Of a stretch of 35,360 bases of DNA, positions 9,017 to 18,076 are shown one piece after another. The DNA comes from Phycisphaeraceae bacterium (GTDB lineage Bacteria > Planctomycetota > Phycisphaerae > Phycisphaerales > UBA1924): the NCBI GenBank assembly GCA_026128865.1, contig JAHCJE010000015.1, forward strand, positions 1 to 35,360, in the 5' to 3' direction. The position numbers and the translations under genes are program-made. The first letter of the stretch is position 1, and every line of letters starts with the position of its first letter. Below the pieces are notes generated by a model. It did not search any database. It saw only the letters and a list, made by a program, of their open reading frames with translations, and was not told where the DNA came from.

Positions 9017-11821
9017 ATGCTCGATCCATGCCTGACCCTCGCCGTCGCCGTGGCGATCAGCGGGACCGCCCCGACCCCGGCTGCGGACCTCGCGGTGCGG
9101 GCTGAGTGGCGCGCCAGCACCTATACCGCCAGCGCCCAGACCGACGCCGCCCTGACCGTGATGGACTGCGGCGGATCGCTCGTGGTCTGGACCAGCCGCC
9201 GCCAGCAGGTCGGCTCGTACGGCGTGTACGGGCAGCGTTTCGACGCGGCGGGTGTGGCCATCGGCGAGGAGACGCAGATCAATCTCTGGACGCGCTCGCA
9301 CCAGTTCGCGCCGGACGCGGCAGCGACGCCCGACGGCGGCGCGTGGGTCGTCTGGCAGTCGCACGGTCAGGACGGGCACGCCGGGTCGATTATCGCACGC
9401 CGGTTCGGTCCTGGTTTCGTTGGGGGTGAGGAGCTCCTCGTCAACGAGACATGGCGTGGAGACCAGTCCTCGCCGATCGTCGCCGGGCGACCCGACGGCT
9501 CGGCGGTCGTGGTGTGGGAGAGCGTCGAGCCTGGCAAGATGCGCCGCGTCATGGCGCGCCTCCTCGGGAGCGACGGCACGCCGATCGGACCTGAGTTCCG
9601 CGTGGCCGAGATCGACGAAGGCGCCCAGGCGACCCCGGCCCTCGCCGTGCGCCCCGACGGCTCGTTCGCGGTCGCATGGTCGGCGTTCGAAGGCTCCCCG
9701 ATGATGCCCGCGGGCGTGTTCGTGCGGGTGTTCGCCTCCGATGGCGGTGCGCTCGGCGAGCCACGTGCGATCACCGAGTCGCCCGCGACATCCCAGATTG
9801 AACCCGCTCTGTCCGCGACCGCGGACGGATTCGTCATCGCCTGGCTCGACGCCGAGAGCGACGGTGATGACTATGGGGTGCTGGTCCGGCTGCTCGATGC
9901 CCGCGGCATGCCGACCGGCGGCGAGCCTGTCGTCGTGAGCGGCGCGACGCCGGGACCGCAGACCGGCGCTTCGGTTGCCGTCGCAACCGACGGCACGATC
10001 GCGGTGGCGTACAACGGGCTGACGGATGGCGTGCCGGGGGTCTTCGGCCGGCGCTACTCGCCCGCTCTCGAAGCCATCACCGACGAGTTCCGCGTGACGG
10101 AGCGCGCCGAAGGCCCGCAGGCGATGCGCGTCGCAGCGGCGACGTCACGCCTGATGTTCACGCCTGACGGTGCGCTCCTCTGCGCCTGGTCCGGCGACGG
10201 CGGGCTCGGCGATTCGTCCGCTGCGCATGTCACGATGCTCGGCGTGTCCATCCCTGAAGCTCCGGCCGCACGCGGCGTGACCGAGGCGATGAAACCAGCC
10301 CTGCCAGATCGTGACGAGGACGGCCGGATCGTGGTCGCGCAGGGCCCCGGCCCGCACGAGCCGCCGACGTTCGATGCCCGCAACATCGAGCACGCGGAGC
10401 GAGAGTTCGTATTCACGCCGCGCGGAGTCGGGTTCACCGCCATCACGAACACCGGCTGGACGCCGCCCGACCCGCACATGGCCGTCGGCCCGAACCACAT
10501 CGTCGTCATGACGAACGGCGCGATCGCGTTCTTCACGAAGAACGGGACGAAGACCTTCCAGGACGAGATCGAGGATTCCTTCGGTTTCTGGGGTTCGGTC
10601 GGCGCGACCGGGTTCGTGTTCGATCCGGAGGTGCTCTACGACGAGTTGTCGGGCCGGTTCTTCGCCATGGCCGCCGAGGGCTACGCGCCGGGCAACCGCT
10701 CCTACGTCCTCATCGCCGTCTCGGACGACAGCGACCCCAACGGCACGTGGTACAAGTACCGGCTCGAAACGACGGGATTCGCGGGCAATCTCTTCGACTC
10801 GCCCAACATCGGCGTGACGAACGACGCTGTCGTTGTCACCGGCGACGGGTTCGGGATGGGCGCGAACTACCCGGTCTACATCTTCGACAAGGCATCGATG
10901 CTCGTGGGGAACCCGCCTGCCATCGTCAAGTCGTTCACGCTCGCGACGAGCACGCAGTCTGCCGGGTATCCGCCCGTCAGTTTCGACAACCCGCCGGCGC
11001 TCTACCTCATCGAGCACCGCGAGCAGAGCAGCAACACCTCCGTCCGCCTCATCGCGATCCGCAATCTGCTGACCACACCCGTGGTCTCCGACATTTCGCT
11101 CACAGTGCCGACCTACGGCCCGCCGGAGAACCCGCCCCAGATGGGCACCGGCGTCCGTCCGACAACGTTCGATGCCCGCTTCTGGTCCGTGGCCTATCGC
11201 AACGGCTCGCTCTGGGCGACGCACCACATCAACAACAACCGCGTGCTCGCCCGCTGGTACGAGATCGCCATGAACGGCTGGCCCACCTCGGGCAACAACC
11301 CCACGCTGGTCCAGTCCGGCAACGTGGACCTCGGCGCGAACATCCGGACCTACTTCTCGTCCATCACGGTCTCGCCCGAGGGCGCGGCGGCGGTCTGCTA
11401 TGCCCGGTCCTCGCCCAGCGAGTACATCTCGATGGAGACCGTCTACCGCCTCCCCTGCGACCCACTCGGAACGATGCGCCCGCCCGTGCGGCAGGCCGAA
11501 TCGAACGCGCCGTACACCACCAGCCGATGGGGCGACTATTCCGCCGTGCAGGTCGATCCCGCCGACGGACGGACCTTCTGGTCGCACCACGAGTACGCGA
11601 TCAATAACTCGTGGCGCACGTGGGTCGCCTCGCTCATCCCTGAGAAGTGCCTCTGCGAGGCCGATCTCGACGGCGACGGCAAGACCGACACCCTCGACTT
11701 CCTCATCTTCCTCAACCGCTTCGCGGCTGGTCATCCCGATGCCGACCTCAACGGTGATACCGTCGTCAACACCCTGGACTTCATCGTGTACCTGAACCTC
11801 TGGACAGATTGCCGGGACTGA
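9017..11821 (+). CDS. large secreted beta-repeat protein with C-terminal dockerin module
   Basis: A 934-aa exported protein of unknown function. A GAAGGAGA ribosome binding site precedes the ATG and the first ~23 residues form a signal peptide. Residues ~30-400 hold roughly six or seven degenerate repeats of about 55-60 residues with the pattern 'P..A..PDGs.vVaW.s...dG....vR..d.dG..lG.ef.V', typical of extracellular propeller-like proteins. Residues ~470-875 form a second beta-rich domain starting around PPDPHMAVGPNH. The dockerin is 880-934; its first loop is DLDGDGKTD and its closing Cys is one residue earlier (position 53 of the module) than in its neighbours. No catalytic motif was recognised, so a binding or structural role is likelier than an enzymatic one. 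The stop codon lies 26 nt before the preferred start of the next gene, suggesting co-transcription. Confidence 0.8.
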   Translation: MLDPCLTLAVAVAISGTAPTPAADLAVRAEWRASTYTASAQTDAALTVMDCGGSLVVWTSRRQQVGSYGVYGQRFDAAGVAIGEETQINLWTRSHQFAPDAAATPDGGAWVVWQSHGQDGHAGSIIARRFGPGFVGGEELLVNETWRGDQSSPIVAGRPDGSAVVVWESVEPGKMRRVMARLLGSDGTPIGPEFRVAEIDEGAQATPALAVRPDGSFAVAWSAFEGSPMMPAGVFVRVFASDGGALGEPRAITESPATSQIEPALSATADGFVIAWLDAESDGDDYGVLVRLLDARGMPTGGEPVVVSGATPGPQTGASVAVATDGTIAVAYNGLTDGVPGVFGRRYSPALEAITDEFRVTERAEGPQAMRVAAATSRLMFTPDGALLCAWSGDGGLGDSSAAHVTMLGVSIPEAPAARGVTEAMKPALPDRDEDGRIVVAQGPGPHEPPTFDARNIEHAEREFVFTPRGVGFTAITNTGWTPPDPHMAVGPNHIVVMTNGAIAFFTKNGTKTFQDEIEDSFGFWGSVGATGFVFDPEVLYDELSGRFFAMAAEGYAPGNRSYVLIAVSDDSDPNGTWYKYRLETTGFAGNLFDSPNIGVTNDAVVVTGDGFGMGANYPVYIFDKASMLVGNPPAIVKSFTLATSTQSAGYPPVSFDNPPALYLIEHREQSSNTSVRLIAIRNLLTTPVVSDISLTVPTYGPPENPPQMGTGVRPTTFDARFWSVAYRNGSLWATHHINNNRVLARWYEIAMNGWPTSGNNPTLVQSGNVDLGANIRTYFSSITVSPEGAAAVCYARSSPSEYISMETVYRLPCDPLGTMRPPVRQAESNAPYTTSRWGDYSAVQVDPADGRTFWSHHEYAINNSWRTWVASLIPEKCLCEADLDGDGKTDTLDFLIFLNRFAAGHPDADLNGDTVVNTLDFIVYLNLWTDCRD

Positions 11822-11847
11822 TCGTGCCCGGATCGCGGAGAGTACGC

Positions 11848-14733
11848 GTGCGGCATCGTCGTTTCGTGCTCGTTGCGGCGCTCGCTGCGTGCGCTCCGCT
11901 GTCCTCTGCCAACCCCGCGGGCTGCACCGCGGACTTCAACGGCGACACCATCGTCAATACGATGGACGTCATCGCGTTCCTGAACGCCTATGCCGCGGGC
12001 GACCCCGCCGCGGACCTCAACGGCGACACGAACGTCAACACGCTCGACGTGATCGCCTTCCTGAACGCCTACACCGCCGGGTGCGGCCAGGATTCGGTCG
12101 TCCACGTCGTTTTCAACGGCGGGGTTACTGGCAACGCCTCCCCTTTCTTCACCCGCGCGAACCCGGCCCGCGGCCCGGATGGAGTCCCCTACGACTCCGA
12201 CCAGATCCGCTGGGACACGGAGCGCGCCGTCTTCGGCGCGACCCAGGTCGAGATCGTGGACGATGAACCGGTCGTGTATACGGTCAAGTCCGCCGGTATG
12301 GGCGCGGGCGGCGTGCCGATCGTCGTCTATCGCAAGGGCGTCTCCCGGATCGTCGTGCGGAACGCCGAGACGCTCGACGTGCTCTCCTCGACCTGGACCC
12401 AGAACGCGCCCTCCCACTTCGTCAAGCCCGACGCCATGGACGACATGATGCGAGGGCAGCAGGGAGAGGAAGAAGACCACGGCTACAACCCACGCGGCCA
12501 CGCCTTCGTCCACGACGGTCTCATCGTTATCCAGTGCGGCGTCTGGACCTACAAGGGCTACGGCGACCGCACCAACCTCTACAACTGGTCACGCCGCGGC
12601 ACCGGCGCGGTCTATTCCATCGACAACGGAGCCTCGTGGAAAGTCCACTACCGCGGTCCGGAGGAAGGCTACCCCGGCCTGCGCACCAACGAATGGTCCG
12701 GGTGCGCCTTCCCCACCACGCGCATGGGCTTCACCCCCGGCGACAGCGTCCCCGATCTCATTGTCGCGCACGCGGACTACCGCATCGACGTCAAAGACGG
12801 AGCGTCGGCCTATCTCGGCACCTTCCGACGAGTCGGCGGGGTGTGGACGCCGGGCGTCGTCCACCGGCAGACGTACCCTGACCCCGGCGGCCGCAAGACT
12901 CACCTGCACATCCTCACGGTGTTCCGCGACCCCGCGAATCCGGACGGGCTGCGTGTTATCTGGTCGATCGGGGACGGTCGCCCCTACAACGTCACGCTCG
13001 AAACTCGGGTCGCGTCGCTCGACTGGACCGACTCGTATCCCGTTGACGGCGCGGTCAACGTGGTCGGCGGGTGCCCCGCGTTTGTCGGCCCGCAAGTGAT
13101 CGGCGGCGCGGCGACTGGCGACGTCGCCACTTCCCTCTATGCCGACCAGCCCATCTCCATCGCGCCCGCCTTTGCCGCGAATGAGTACGCCCTGGGCAAC
13201 GACGAGGGCATGAGCGCCGTGCTCCGTGCGGTCCCCCCCCCGAACGCCGGCGATCCCCTCCAGCTCCGCGCCTCGCACACGCTCCCGACGCTCTCGTTCG
13301 ATTCCGGGAACCTGCGGGTCTTCCAGTTGCACGCGCAGTCGCTCGACGCGGCCAATCCCGCCGTCGTCGGACTGCTCACGCCGGGGGGGCGCTTCGTGAA
13401 CCCCGACACGGGCGGCGTCCACGACGCGATCCAGCGATGCCCACGCGTGATCTGCAAGCCCGAGAACGAGTCGGCGTGGGGCGTCCTTCACCCGCTCCTG
13501 GGCGAGACGAACGTGGACAACCAGCGCCGACCTGCCATCGACCCGCTCGGCTGGGTCTGGCTCTCCACCGGCGAGCCGTTCGGGCTGCGCCGATTCAAGG
13601 TGCCCCCCTCCCGAGTTGTGCGCGGCGCGTTCGCCGGGCCGGGCGGCACGAACCACGCTCGCAGCACGTGGTCGCAGGTGTCCGCCCCGGCTTCGGGCAA
13701 TGCCGTCATCCCCGGCTACACCCTCCAGGACGCCGAGCCTGCTTCCGACGCGCCGGTCGCACGGATGGTCTCCGGAGGCGTGCAGCTGAACATGGGGCGC
13801 TACCGCGTGACGCACGCCACGGTTCCACGGCCGCACACGAACCTCTGGCTCGTGTCCTCGGTAGGGCCGGTTCTGTGGGACGGCGTGAACTCCACGACGC
13901 ACGCATCGCAGTACCACCGCGTCCGCCTCAACAGCGCGGAGGACGGCACGGGCGGACAGAACACGCCCTACCGCGGCACCAACCGCGTCGAAGCGGAAGG
14001 TTCGTACACCGTGCTCTGGCAGCGGTACGTTTCGGGAGGCGTGGACTGGAACACCGCGAACATCAGCACGGACCCCTTCACCGTCACTGTCCAGCCTCAG
14101 TTCGGCGACGGCTCCGCGCACGAGGGCGACGCCGCCGTGCAGTTCGCGATGGTGCTCGTCGATCCTCCCACGCCGCCGAGTTACATGCTCCCCACGGCCG
14201 GATCCGGGGTTGCGTGGGGAGATCACGAGACGCTCTATGTCCCCGTCTCCTGCAACAGGCGGTGGCACGCGCTCGTCTCGCTTGTCCTCCACTCCCGCGA
14301 CCCGTTCTGGCACGACCAGACGACCTACCGCCCGGTCGTCGCGTTCTGGGAGAACGCGCAGAACATGATCGTCGTCGAGCACAACGGTTCGCGGGGCATT
14401 CGTGCCCGCATCATCGCAGACGGGGTGGAGGAGGCGCAGATCGGCACGACCCTCGAGGCACGCCTCCTGCGCACCGATCCGCTCCACCTCGCCGTCTCGT
14501 CCGACAACGGGGCGTGCGTGGTTCGGCTCTCTGTTGCCGGTTCGCCTGTGCTCACCCTCCCTGCGACATGGGGGAAGGCGATCCAGCCGACGCGGGTGTA
14601 CCTCGGCTCGGACGGCTCGACCCACGAGGCGGTCGTTTGTCTCGCGCTGAAGGTGAACGAAACCCGCTCCGCCTCGGCGGAGCAGCTCGAGGCCGCTCTG
14701 CGCTCCCTCGACGCGTTTGTTCCTCCCCCCTGA
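11848..14733 (+). CDS. secreted sialidase/propeller-like protein with N-terminal dockerin module
   Basis: A 961-aa exported protein. I prefer the GTG at 11848: it has GGAGAG at 11837-11842 and gives a standard signal peptide (MRHRRFVLVAALAAC...), whereas the farther TTG at 11809 would overlap the previous gene and spoil the signal. The dockerin module sits right after the signal peptide (residues 26-80, Cys26 and Cys79), the reverse of its five neighbours. The remainder is beta-rich. The stretch with VYSIDNGASWKVHY resembles a BNR/Asp-box repeat of sialidases and propellers, and residues ~780-955 look like a concanavalin/LamG-type fold. No catalytic residues could be assigned. It may bind or cut glycans, but that is inference from fold only. 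Confidence 0.8.
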   Translation: MRHRRFVLVAALAACAPLSSANPAGCTADFNGDTIVNTMDVIAFLNAYAAGDPAADLNGDTNVNTLDVIAFLNAYTAGCGQDSVVHVVFNGGVTGNASPFFTRANPARGPDGVPYDSDQIRWDTERAVFGATQVEIVDDEPVVYTVKSAGMGAGGVPIVVYRKGVSRIVVRNAETLDVLSSTWTQNAPSHFVKPDAMDDMMRGQQGEEEDHGYNPRGHAFVHDGLIVIQCGVWTYKGYGDRTNLYNWSRRGTGAVYSIDNGASWKVHYRGPEEGYPGLRTNEWSGCAFPTTRMGFTPGDSVPDLIVAHADYRIDVKDGASAYLGTFRRVGGVWTPGVVHRQTYPDPGGRKTHLHILTVFRDPANPDGLRVIWSIGDGRPYNVTLETRVASLDWTDSYPVDGAVNVVGGCPAFVGPQVIGGAATGDVATSLYADQPISIAPAFAANEYALGNDEGMSAVLRAVPPPNAGDPLQLRASHTLPTLSFDSGNLRVFQLHAQSLDAANPAVVGLLTPGGRFVNPDTGGVHDAIQRCPRVICKPENESAWGVLHPLLGETNVDNQRRPAIDPLGWVWLSTGEPFGLRRFKVPPSRVVRGAFAGPGGTNHARSTWSQVSAPASGNAVIPGYTLQDAEPASDAPVARMVSGGVQLNMGRYRVTHATVPRPHTNLWLVSSVGPVLWDGVNSTTHASQYHRVRLNSAEDGTGGQNTPYRGTNRVEAEGSYTVLWQRYVSGGVDWNTANISTDPFTVTVQPQFGDGSAHEGDAAVQFAMVLVDPPTPPSYMLPTAGSGVAWGDHETLYVPVSCNRRWHALVSLVLHSRDPFWHDQTTYRPVVAFWENAQNMIVVEHNGSRGIRARIIADGVEEAQIGTTLEARLLRTDPLHLAVSSDNGACVVRLSVAGSPVLTLPATWGKAIQPTRVYLGSDGSTHEAVVCLALKVNETRSASAEQLEAALRSLDAFVPPP
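11923..12087 (+). other. N-terminal dockerin module (55 codons)
   Basis: This segment encodes the complete two-repeat module directly after the signal peptide. Calcium-loop residues are DFNGDTIVNTMD and DLNGDTNVNTLD, and the bracketing cysteines are retained. It starts only 104 nt downstream of the end of the C-terminal module of the previous gene (11654-11818), so two modules in different genes lie almost back to back. Confidence 0.85.
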
Positions 14734-14888
14734 ACCCCCAGCCGATCCGCACCCCGAAAATCCATGCCGAGGATCTCCCCGCGTGTGGTACACTGCCATC
14801 GGCTTGCTCCTCCCTTGGCGCAGACGTCCGCTGCGACGGGAAGCACGAACGGATCGGTAGAGCCTGACGACAGACACGGAGAGCGGTC

Positions 14889-15716
14889 ATGCACGCACGG
14901 ATCACTGTGATGGCAATCTCGGCTGCGACGATCGCGGCTTCCGCCTCGGGGCAGGTCGCCGATCTCACCGTCGATCCCGCCCAGTCCTCGATCAACGCGA
15001 GGATCTGCCTGACACCGCCCACCATCGGCGAGCGCTGCGACACCGAGGCGTCTCCGATCGCCGGCTTCGTTGACGTGGAGCTTGACGATTACGCCTTCCC
15101 GTCTTCGATCATGCTGCACGACTTTTCCTTCGCCCTGACGAACACGATGGTGTACGACTTCGACTGGGGGCCTTTCATCGGCAAGATCAAGATCACCCTC
15201 ACGGATGTCGCCGCGTCCTACGCCCTGCCGGGACTTCCCGAAGGGCCTGTTCCCGTCGAAGGGACGGGCGACTTCGTCTTCCCCTACGTCCAGACGGTGA
15301 TGACCGGCACCGGCGCCTACGTCGGCAGCGGACTCGTCCTCGGCCCGCTCATCGGCTCGGGCGAGTTCAATCTCGGCGACTTCGGCGCGATGGAGACCGC
15401 AGTGGCCGGGGTCGTGAAGATCGTGGGCGGCGAAGTCGTACTCAGCGGCTCGTTCGTCTTCGCCGTGGAGGGTGATCTCGAAGGTGTCGAGACCTCGCTC
15501 GACGGCACGGCGACGATCGTGGCATCGGGGCCGATCCCCGAGCCGGATTGCCCCGCCGATTTCAACGGCGATACGGTCGTCAACACCCTCGACTTCGTCG
15601 CCTTCCTGAACGCCTTCGTCGCACAGTCCCACACGGCGGACTTCAACGGCGATACGGTCGTCAACACCCTCGACTTCGTTGCCTTCCTGAACGCCTTCGT
15701 CGCCGGGTGCGGCTGA
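14889..15716 (+). CDS. small secreted beta-rich protein with C-terminal dockerin module
   Basis: A 275-aa exported protein of unknown function. A GGAGAG site precedes the ATG; the signal peptide (MHARITVMAISAATIAAS) ends near SGQVA. Residues ~25-215 alternate hydrophobic and polar positions with many Gly and Val, suggesting a beta-barrel or lipocalin-like fold; I recognise no family. The dockerin is 221-275, and its two EF-hand repeats are nearly identical to each other at the DNA level, implying recent internal duplication or conversion. The 155-nt gap upstream contains TACACT at 14789-14794 as a possible -10 box without a good -35. As the smallest of the cluster it could be a structural or accessory component. 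Confidence 0.82.
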   Translation: MHARITVMAISAATIAASASGQVADLTVDPAQSSINARICLTPPTIGERCDTEASPIAGFVDVELDDYAFPSSIMLHDFSFALTNTMVYDFDWGPFIGKIKITLTDVAASYALPGLPEGPVPVEGTGDFVFPYVQTVMTGTGAYVGSGLVLGPLIGSGEFNLGDFGAMETAVAGVVKIVGGEVVLSGSFVFAVEGDLEGVETSLDGTATIVASGPIPEPDCPADFNGDTVVNTLDFVAFLNAFVAQSHTADFNGDTVVNTLDFVAFLNAFVAGCG

Positions 15717-15817
15717 CCCTCACGGCCGGATGGCACGAGCCGACCCCGCGGTCGCCATGGTCCCCGCTCTGAAGGACCGCCCGCAACGGTACGGACGGGC
15801 GAGATATCGAGCCTTGA

Positions 15818-15846
15818 CCCCCCGGCGTCAACCCGGGGGCTTTTTG
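15818..15846 (+). terminator. Rho-independent terminator closing the dockerin cluster
   Basis: A 7-bp GC stem (15819-15825 with 15833-15839) around a 7-nt loop is followed by CTTTTTG. It lies about 100 nt past the last dockerin gene and marks the end of that transcription unit. Confidence 0.85.
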
Positions 15847-15847
15847 C

Positions 15848-15877
15848 TTGTGTGCCGGGGGGGGTGGTGCTTAGACT
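15848..15877 (+). promoter_or_regulatory. sigma70-like promoter for methyltransferase gene
   Basis: TTGTGT (15848-15853), an 18-bp spacer and TAGACT (15872-15877) lie immediately after the terminator and 85 nt before the methyltransferase start. Pattern-based. Confidence 0.45.
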
Positions 15878-15962
15878 CAGGCACCCGATGCTCAGGTGGT
15901 AGCCCCCCGGCGACCCGCGTGCGTCCCCGCGAGCCGTCCGAACCCGACGGAGGTCGGACACG

Positions 15963-16670
15963 ATGGCCAACGCAACCCAGACATTCCAGCGCACGAAGGT
16001 CGAGGTGCCGTTCGAGCTCGATGCGCCAGACCCCGTCGCGGCGCGAGTGGCAGAGCACTTCGAGGGTGTGTATCGAGATGCCGCCGGCGATGACTCCCGC
16101 CTGCCATGGCACGACGGCCGGGCCAACCCGTCCCTGGTCTGCTGGTTGAACGCGGAGGCGCCGCGACTTGTGCGTCCTGGGGTGCGTGCTGTCGTCGTCG
16201 GGTGCGGGCTGGGGGATGACGTTGCCGAACTGGAGACCCGCGGCTACGACGCCGTCGGGTTCGACGTTTCGCCGACGTGCGTCGCGTGGGCGCGCGCACG
16301 CCATCCTGGGCTTGCCGATCGGCTCGTGATCGCAGACGCGACCCGACTCCCCTCGAACCTGCGATGCCGATTCGAACTCGTCGTCGAGTGCTACACGATC
16401 CAGTCGGTCCCGCCCGAGATGCGCGATCGCGTTGTGCGCGGCGTGGTGTCGCTCGCCAAGCCGCACGGGGTGGTCGTCGCGGTGGCACGGGCACGCCCCG
16501 AGGGTTGGCCGCTCGCCGAGGTCACCGGCCCCCCGTACCCGCTCACCCGCTCCGAGCTCGTCTCGCTCTTCGAGGCGGAAGGCTTCGTGCCGGTGCGTGC
16601 ACCTGACGAGTTCGAGGACGACGAGACCCCGCCGGTCGCCCGGCTCCGGTGTGCGTTCCGGCGCGCGTGA
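15963..16670 (+). CDS. class I SAM-dependent methyltransferase
   Basis: A 235-aa cytoplasmic protein with a Rossmann-type SAM site: motif I is VVVGCGLGDD at about 77-86, and the acidic end of strand 2 is at Asp101 (AVGFDVSP). The next motif is ADATRLP, then FELVVECYTIQSVP where strand 4 lies. A run like PWHDGRANPSL near residues 48-57, before motif I, recalls thiopurine methyltransferase-like (TPMT/Tehb-type) small-molecule methyltransferases, but the substrate cannot be read from sequence. A GGAGG ribosome binding site precedes the ATG. The C-terminal PPYPLTRSEL...FEAEGF resembles the substrate-side helices of the same superfamily. Confidence 0.82.
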   Translation: MANATQTFQRTKVEVPFELDAPDPVAARVAEHFEGVYRDAAGDDSRLPWHDGRANPSLVCWLNAEAPRLVRPGVRAVVVGCGLGDDVAELETRGYDAVGFDVSPTCVAWARARHPGLADRLVIADATRLPSNLRCRFELVVECYTIQSVPPEMRDRVVRGVVSLAKPHGVVVAVARARPEGWPLAEVTGPPYPLTRSELVSLFEAEGFVPVRAPDEFEDDETPPVARLRCAFRRA

Positions 16671-16712
16671 ACGGGGAAAGTCCGTTTCGCTGCGCCGTTT
16701 CGAGGTGCGCGG

Positions 16713-16718
16713 TAGGCT
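16713..16718 (+). promoter_or_regulatory. -10-like box for leaderless glycosyltransferase mRNA
   Basis: TAGGCT ends 6 nt before the GTG start at 16725 and no Shine-Dalgarno sequence precedes that start, so transcription would begin at or next to the start codon. The -35 side is weak. Confidence 0.35.
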
Positions 16719-16724
16719 TGCCGA

Positions 16725-17480
16725 GTGCGTTTGGCCGTGGTCATGCCGGTCTACAACGAGGAGGCGACTCTCGCCGAGGCCGTCGCGCGTCTCGACGCCG
16801 TTCCGGCGCCTGCCACCCCCGGCGGCTCAGGCTCGCTCGAACGCCGCCTGATCCTGGTTGACGACGGTTCGACGGACGGCACGCCGCGCATCGTGCGTCT
16901 GCTCGGCGAGCGACCGGACGTGCTGACGGTGATCCACAAACGCAACATGGGCAAGGGGGCGGCCTTGCGATCAGGCTTCGCGGCTGCGCTGGCCGACGGC
17001 GCGGACGTCGTCCTCATCCACGACGCGGACCTCGAGTACGACCCCGCCGACCACGCCCCCCTGCTGCGACCGATCCTCGACGGGCGGGCTGACGCCGTCA
17101 TCGGCACGCGCTTCCTGGGGCAGACTCACCGCGTCCTCTACTACTGGCACTCGGTGGCGAACCGCGTCATCACCACGCTGAGCAACATGCTGACGAACCT
17201 GAATCTCACCGACGTCGAGTGCTGCTTGAAGGCGTTTCGGCGCGAGACTCTTGAAGGCATCCGCGTCGAGGAGGATCGCTTCGGCGTCGAGCCGGAACTG
17301 GTGGCGAAGCTCTCCCGCCTGCGGCTGCCGCGCGAGGATCGCATGGGTGAGACGCGCCCCGCGCGCATCTACGAGGTGCCGGTGAGTTATGCCGGCCGAA
17401 CATACGCCGAGGGCAAGAAGATCACGTGGCGCGACGGCGTGGCGGCCGCCTGGTGCATCCTCAAGTACGGGCTGAAGTGA
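16725..17480 (+). CDS. family 2 glycosyltransferase (polyprenyl-phosphate sugar transferase-like)
   Basis: A 251-aa GT-A fold enzyme. N-terminal VVMPVYNEE is followed by LVDDGSTDG (~44-52), KRNMGKGAALRSGF (~72-85) and the metal-binding IHDADLEYDP with Asp100 and Asp102. This is the dolichyl-phosphate mannose/glucose synthase-like branch that uses nucleotide-sugar donors, often onto a polyprenyl phosphate. There is no C-terminal membrane segment, so it is a soluble or peripheral enzyme. The GTG start is set by the family's N-terminus; no ribosome binding site is visible. The gene is likely monocistronic, as it faces a convergent cyclophilin gene. Confidence 0.88.
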   Translation: MRLAVVMPVYNEEATLAEAVARLDAVPAPATPGGSGSLERRLILVDDGSTDGTPRIVRLLGERPDVLTVIHKRNMGKGAALRSGFAAALADGADVVLIHDADLEYDPADHAPLLRPILDGRADAVIGTRFLGQTHRVLYYWHSVANRVITTLSNMLTNLNLTDVECCLKAFRRETLEGIRVEEDRFGVEPELVAKLSRLRLPREDRMGETRPARIYEVPVSYAGRTYAEGKKITWRDGVAAAWCILKYGLK

Positions 17481-17490
17481 CCGAGTGACG

Positions 17491-17526
17491 AAGTGGAGGC
17501 GTGGATCGAGCGTCCACTGTCCACTT
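17491..17526. terminator. two-tier hairpin between convergent genes
   Basis: A 7-bp outer stem (17491-17497 with 17520-17526) and a 5-bp inner stem (17501-17505 with 17513-17517) form one long hairpin between the glycosyltransferase stop and the cyclophilin stop. It could serve as a bidirectional terminator, although the flanking T-tracts are short. Confidence 0.55.
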
Positions 17527-17538
17527 TCGCTTCCGGGT

Positions 17539-18030
17539 TCAGTCGCGTGAAACGCTTTCGATCACGACCGGATGGACCGGCACGTCGTCGTGCCCCGCCT
17601 TGTTTCCGGTGCGCACGGCCTTGATGCTGTCCACCACGTCCATCCCCTCGACCACCTTCCCGAACACCGCGTAGGCGGCGCCGTCGCTCTGGGGCTGGTC
17701 GAGGAAGGCGTTGTCCTTGACGTTGATGAAGAACTGGGCGGTGGCGGAGTCCGGCTTGCCGCCGAGGCGCGCCATAGCGATCGTGCCGCGCCGGTTCTTC
17801 AGCCCGTTGCGCCATTCATTGGCGATGCCCGGCCGCGTCCGCTTCTGCTTCATGTCGGGCGTGAACCCGCCGCCCTGGATCATGAACCCGTCGATGACGC
17901 GGTGGAAGATCGTGCCGTTGTAATGCCCGTCGTCGAGATAGGCGAGGAAGTTCCCGGTTGTGACCGGTGCGTTCTCGCCGTCGAGTTCGAGCACGATCTC
18001 GCCCATGGAGGTTGTCATTCGCACGCGCAT
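17539..18030 (-). CDS. cyclophilin-type peptidyl-prolyl cis-trans isomerase
   Basis: A 163-aa single-domain cytoplasmic cyclophilin that catalyses proline isomerisation during protein folding. Core motifs are present: [13 protein letters not shown] (catalytic Arg in FHR), MAR and [13 protein letters not shown], and the C-terminal [13 protein letters not shown]. No signal peptide is visible. I start it at the ATG at 18030 because GGAG lies 6 nt upstream; a GTG four codons earlier lacks a ribosome binding site. A TAGTAT box (18071-18076 on the minus strand) just past the previous gene could give it its own promoter. Confidence 0.93.
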   Translation of the reverse strand: MRVRMTTSMGEIVLELDGENAPVTTGNFLAYLDDGHYNGTIFHRVIDGFMIQGGGFTPDMKQKRTRPGIANEWRNGLKNRRGTIAMARLGGKPDSATAQFFINVKDNAFLDQPQSDGAAYAVFGKVVEGMDVVDSIKAVRTGNKAGHDDVPVHPVVIESVSRD

Positions 18031-18076
18031 GGTCTGCTCCACGAGGTGATGGGGATCAGATCGGAGCGGGATACTA

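Noticed and set aside
11809-11847. TTG at 11809 or GTG at 11824 as start of the N-terminal dockerin gene
   Set aside because: Neither has a suitable ribosome binding site, and both add residues ahead of an otherwise normal signal peptide; GTG 11848 has GGAGAG at the right distance.
17491-17526. Inverted repeat as the end of a mobile element
   Set aside because: It is a lone hairpin between two convergent genes with no partner copy or transposase; a terminator explains it.
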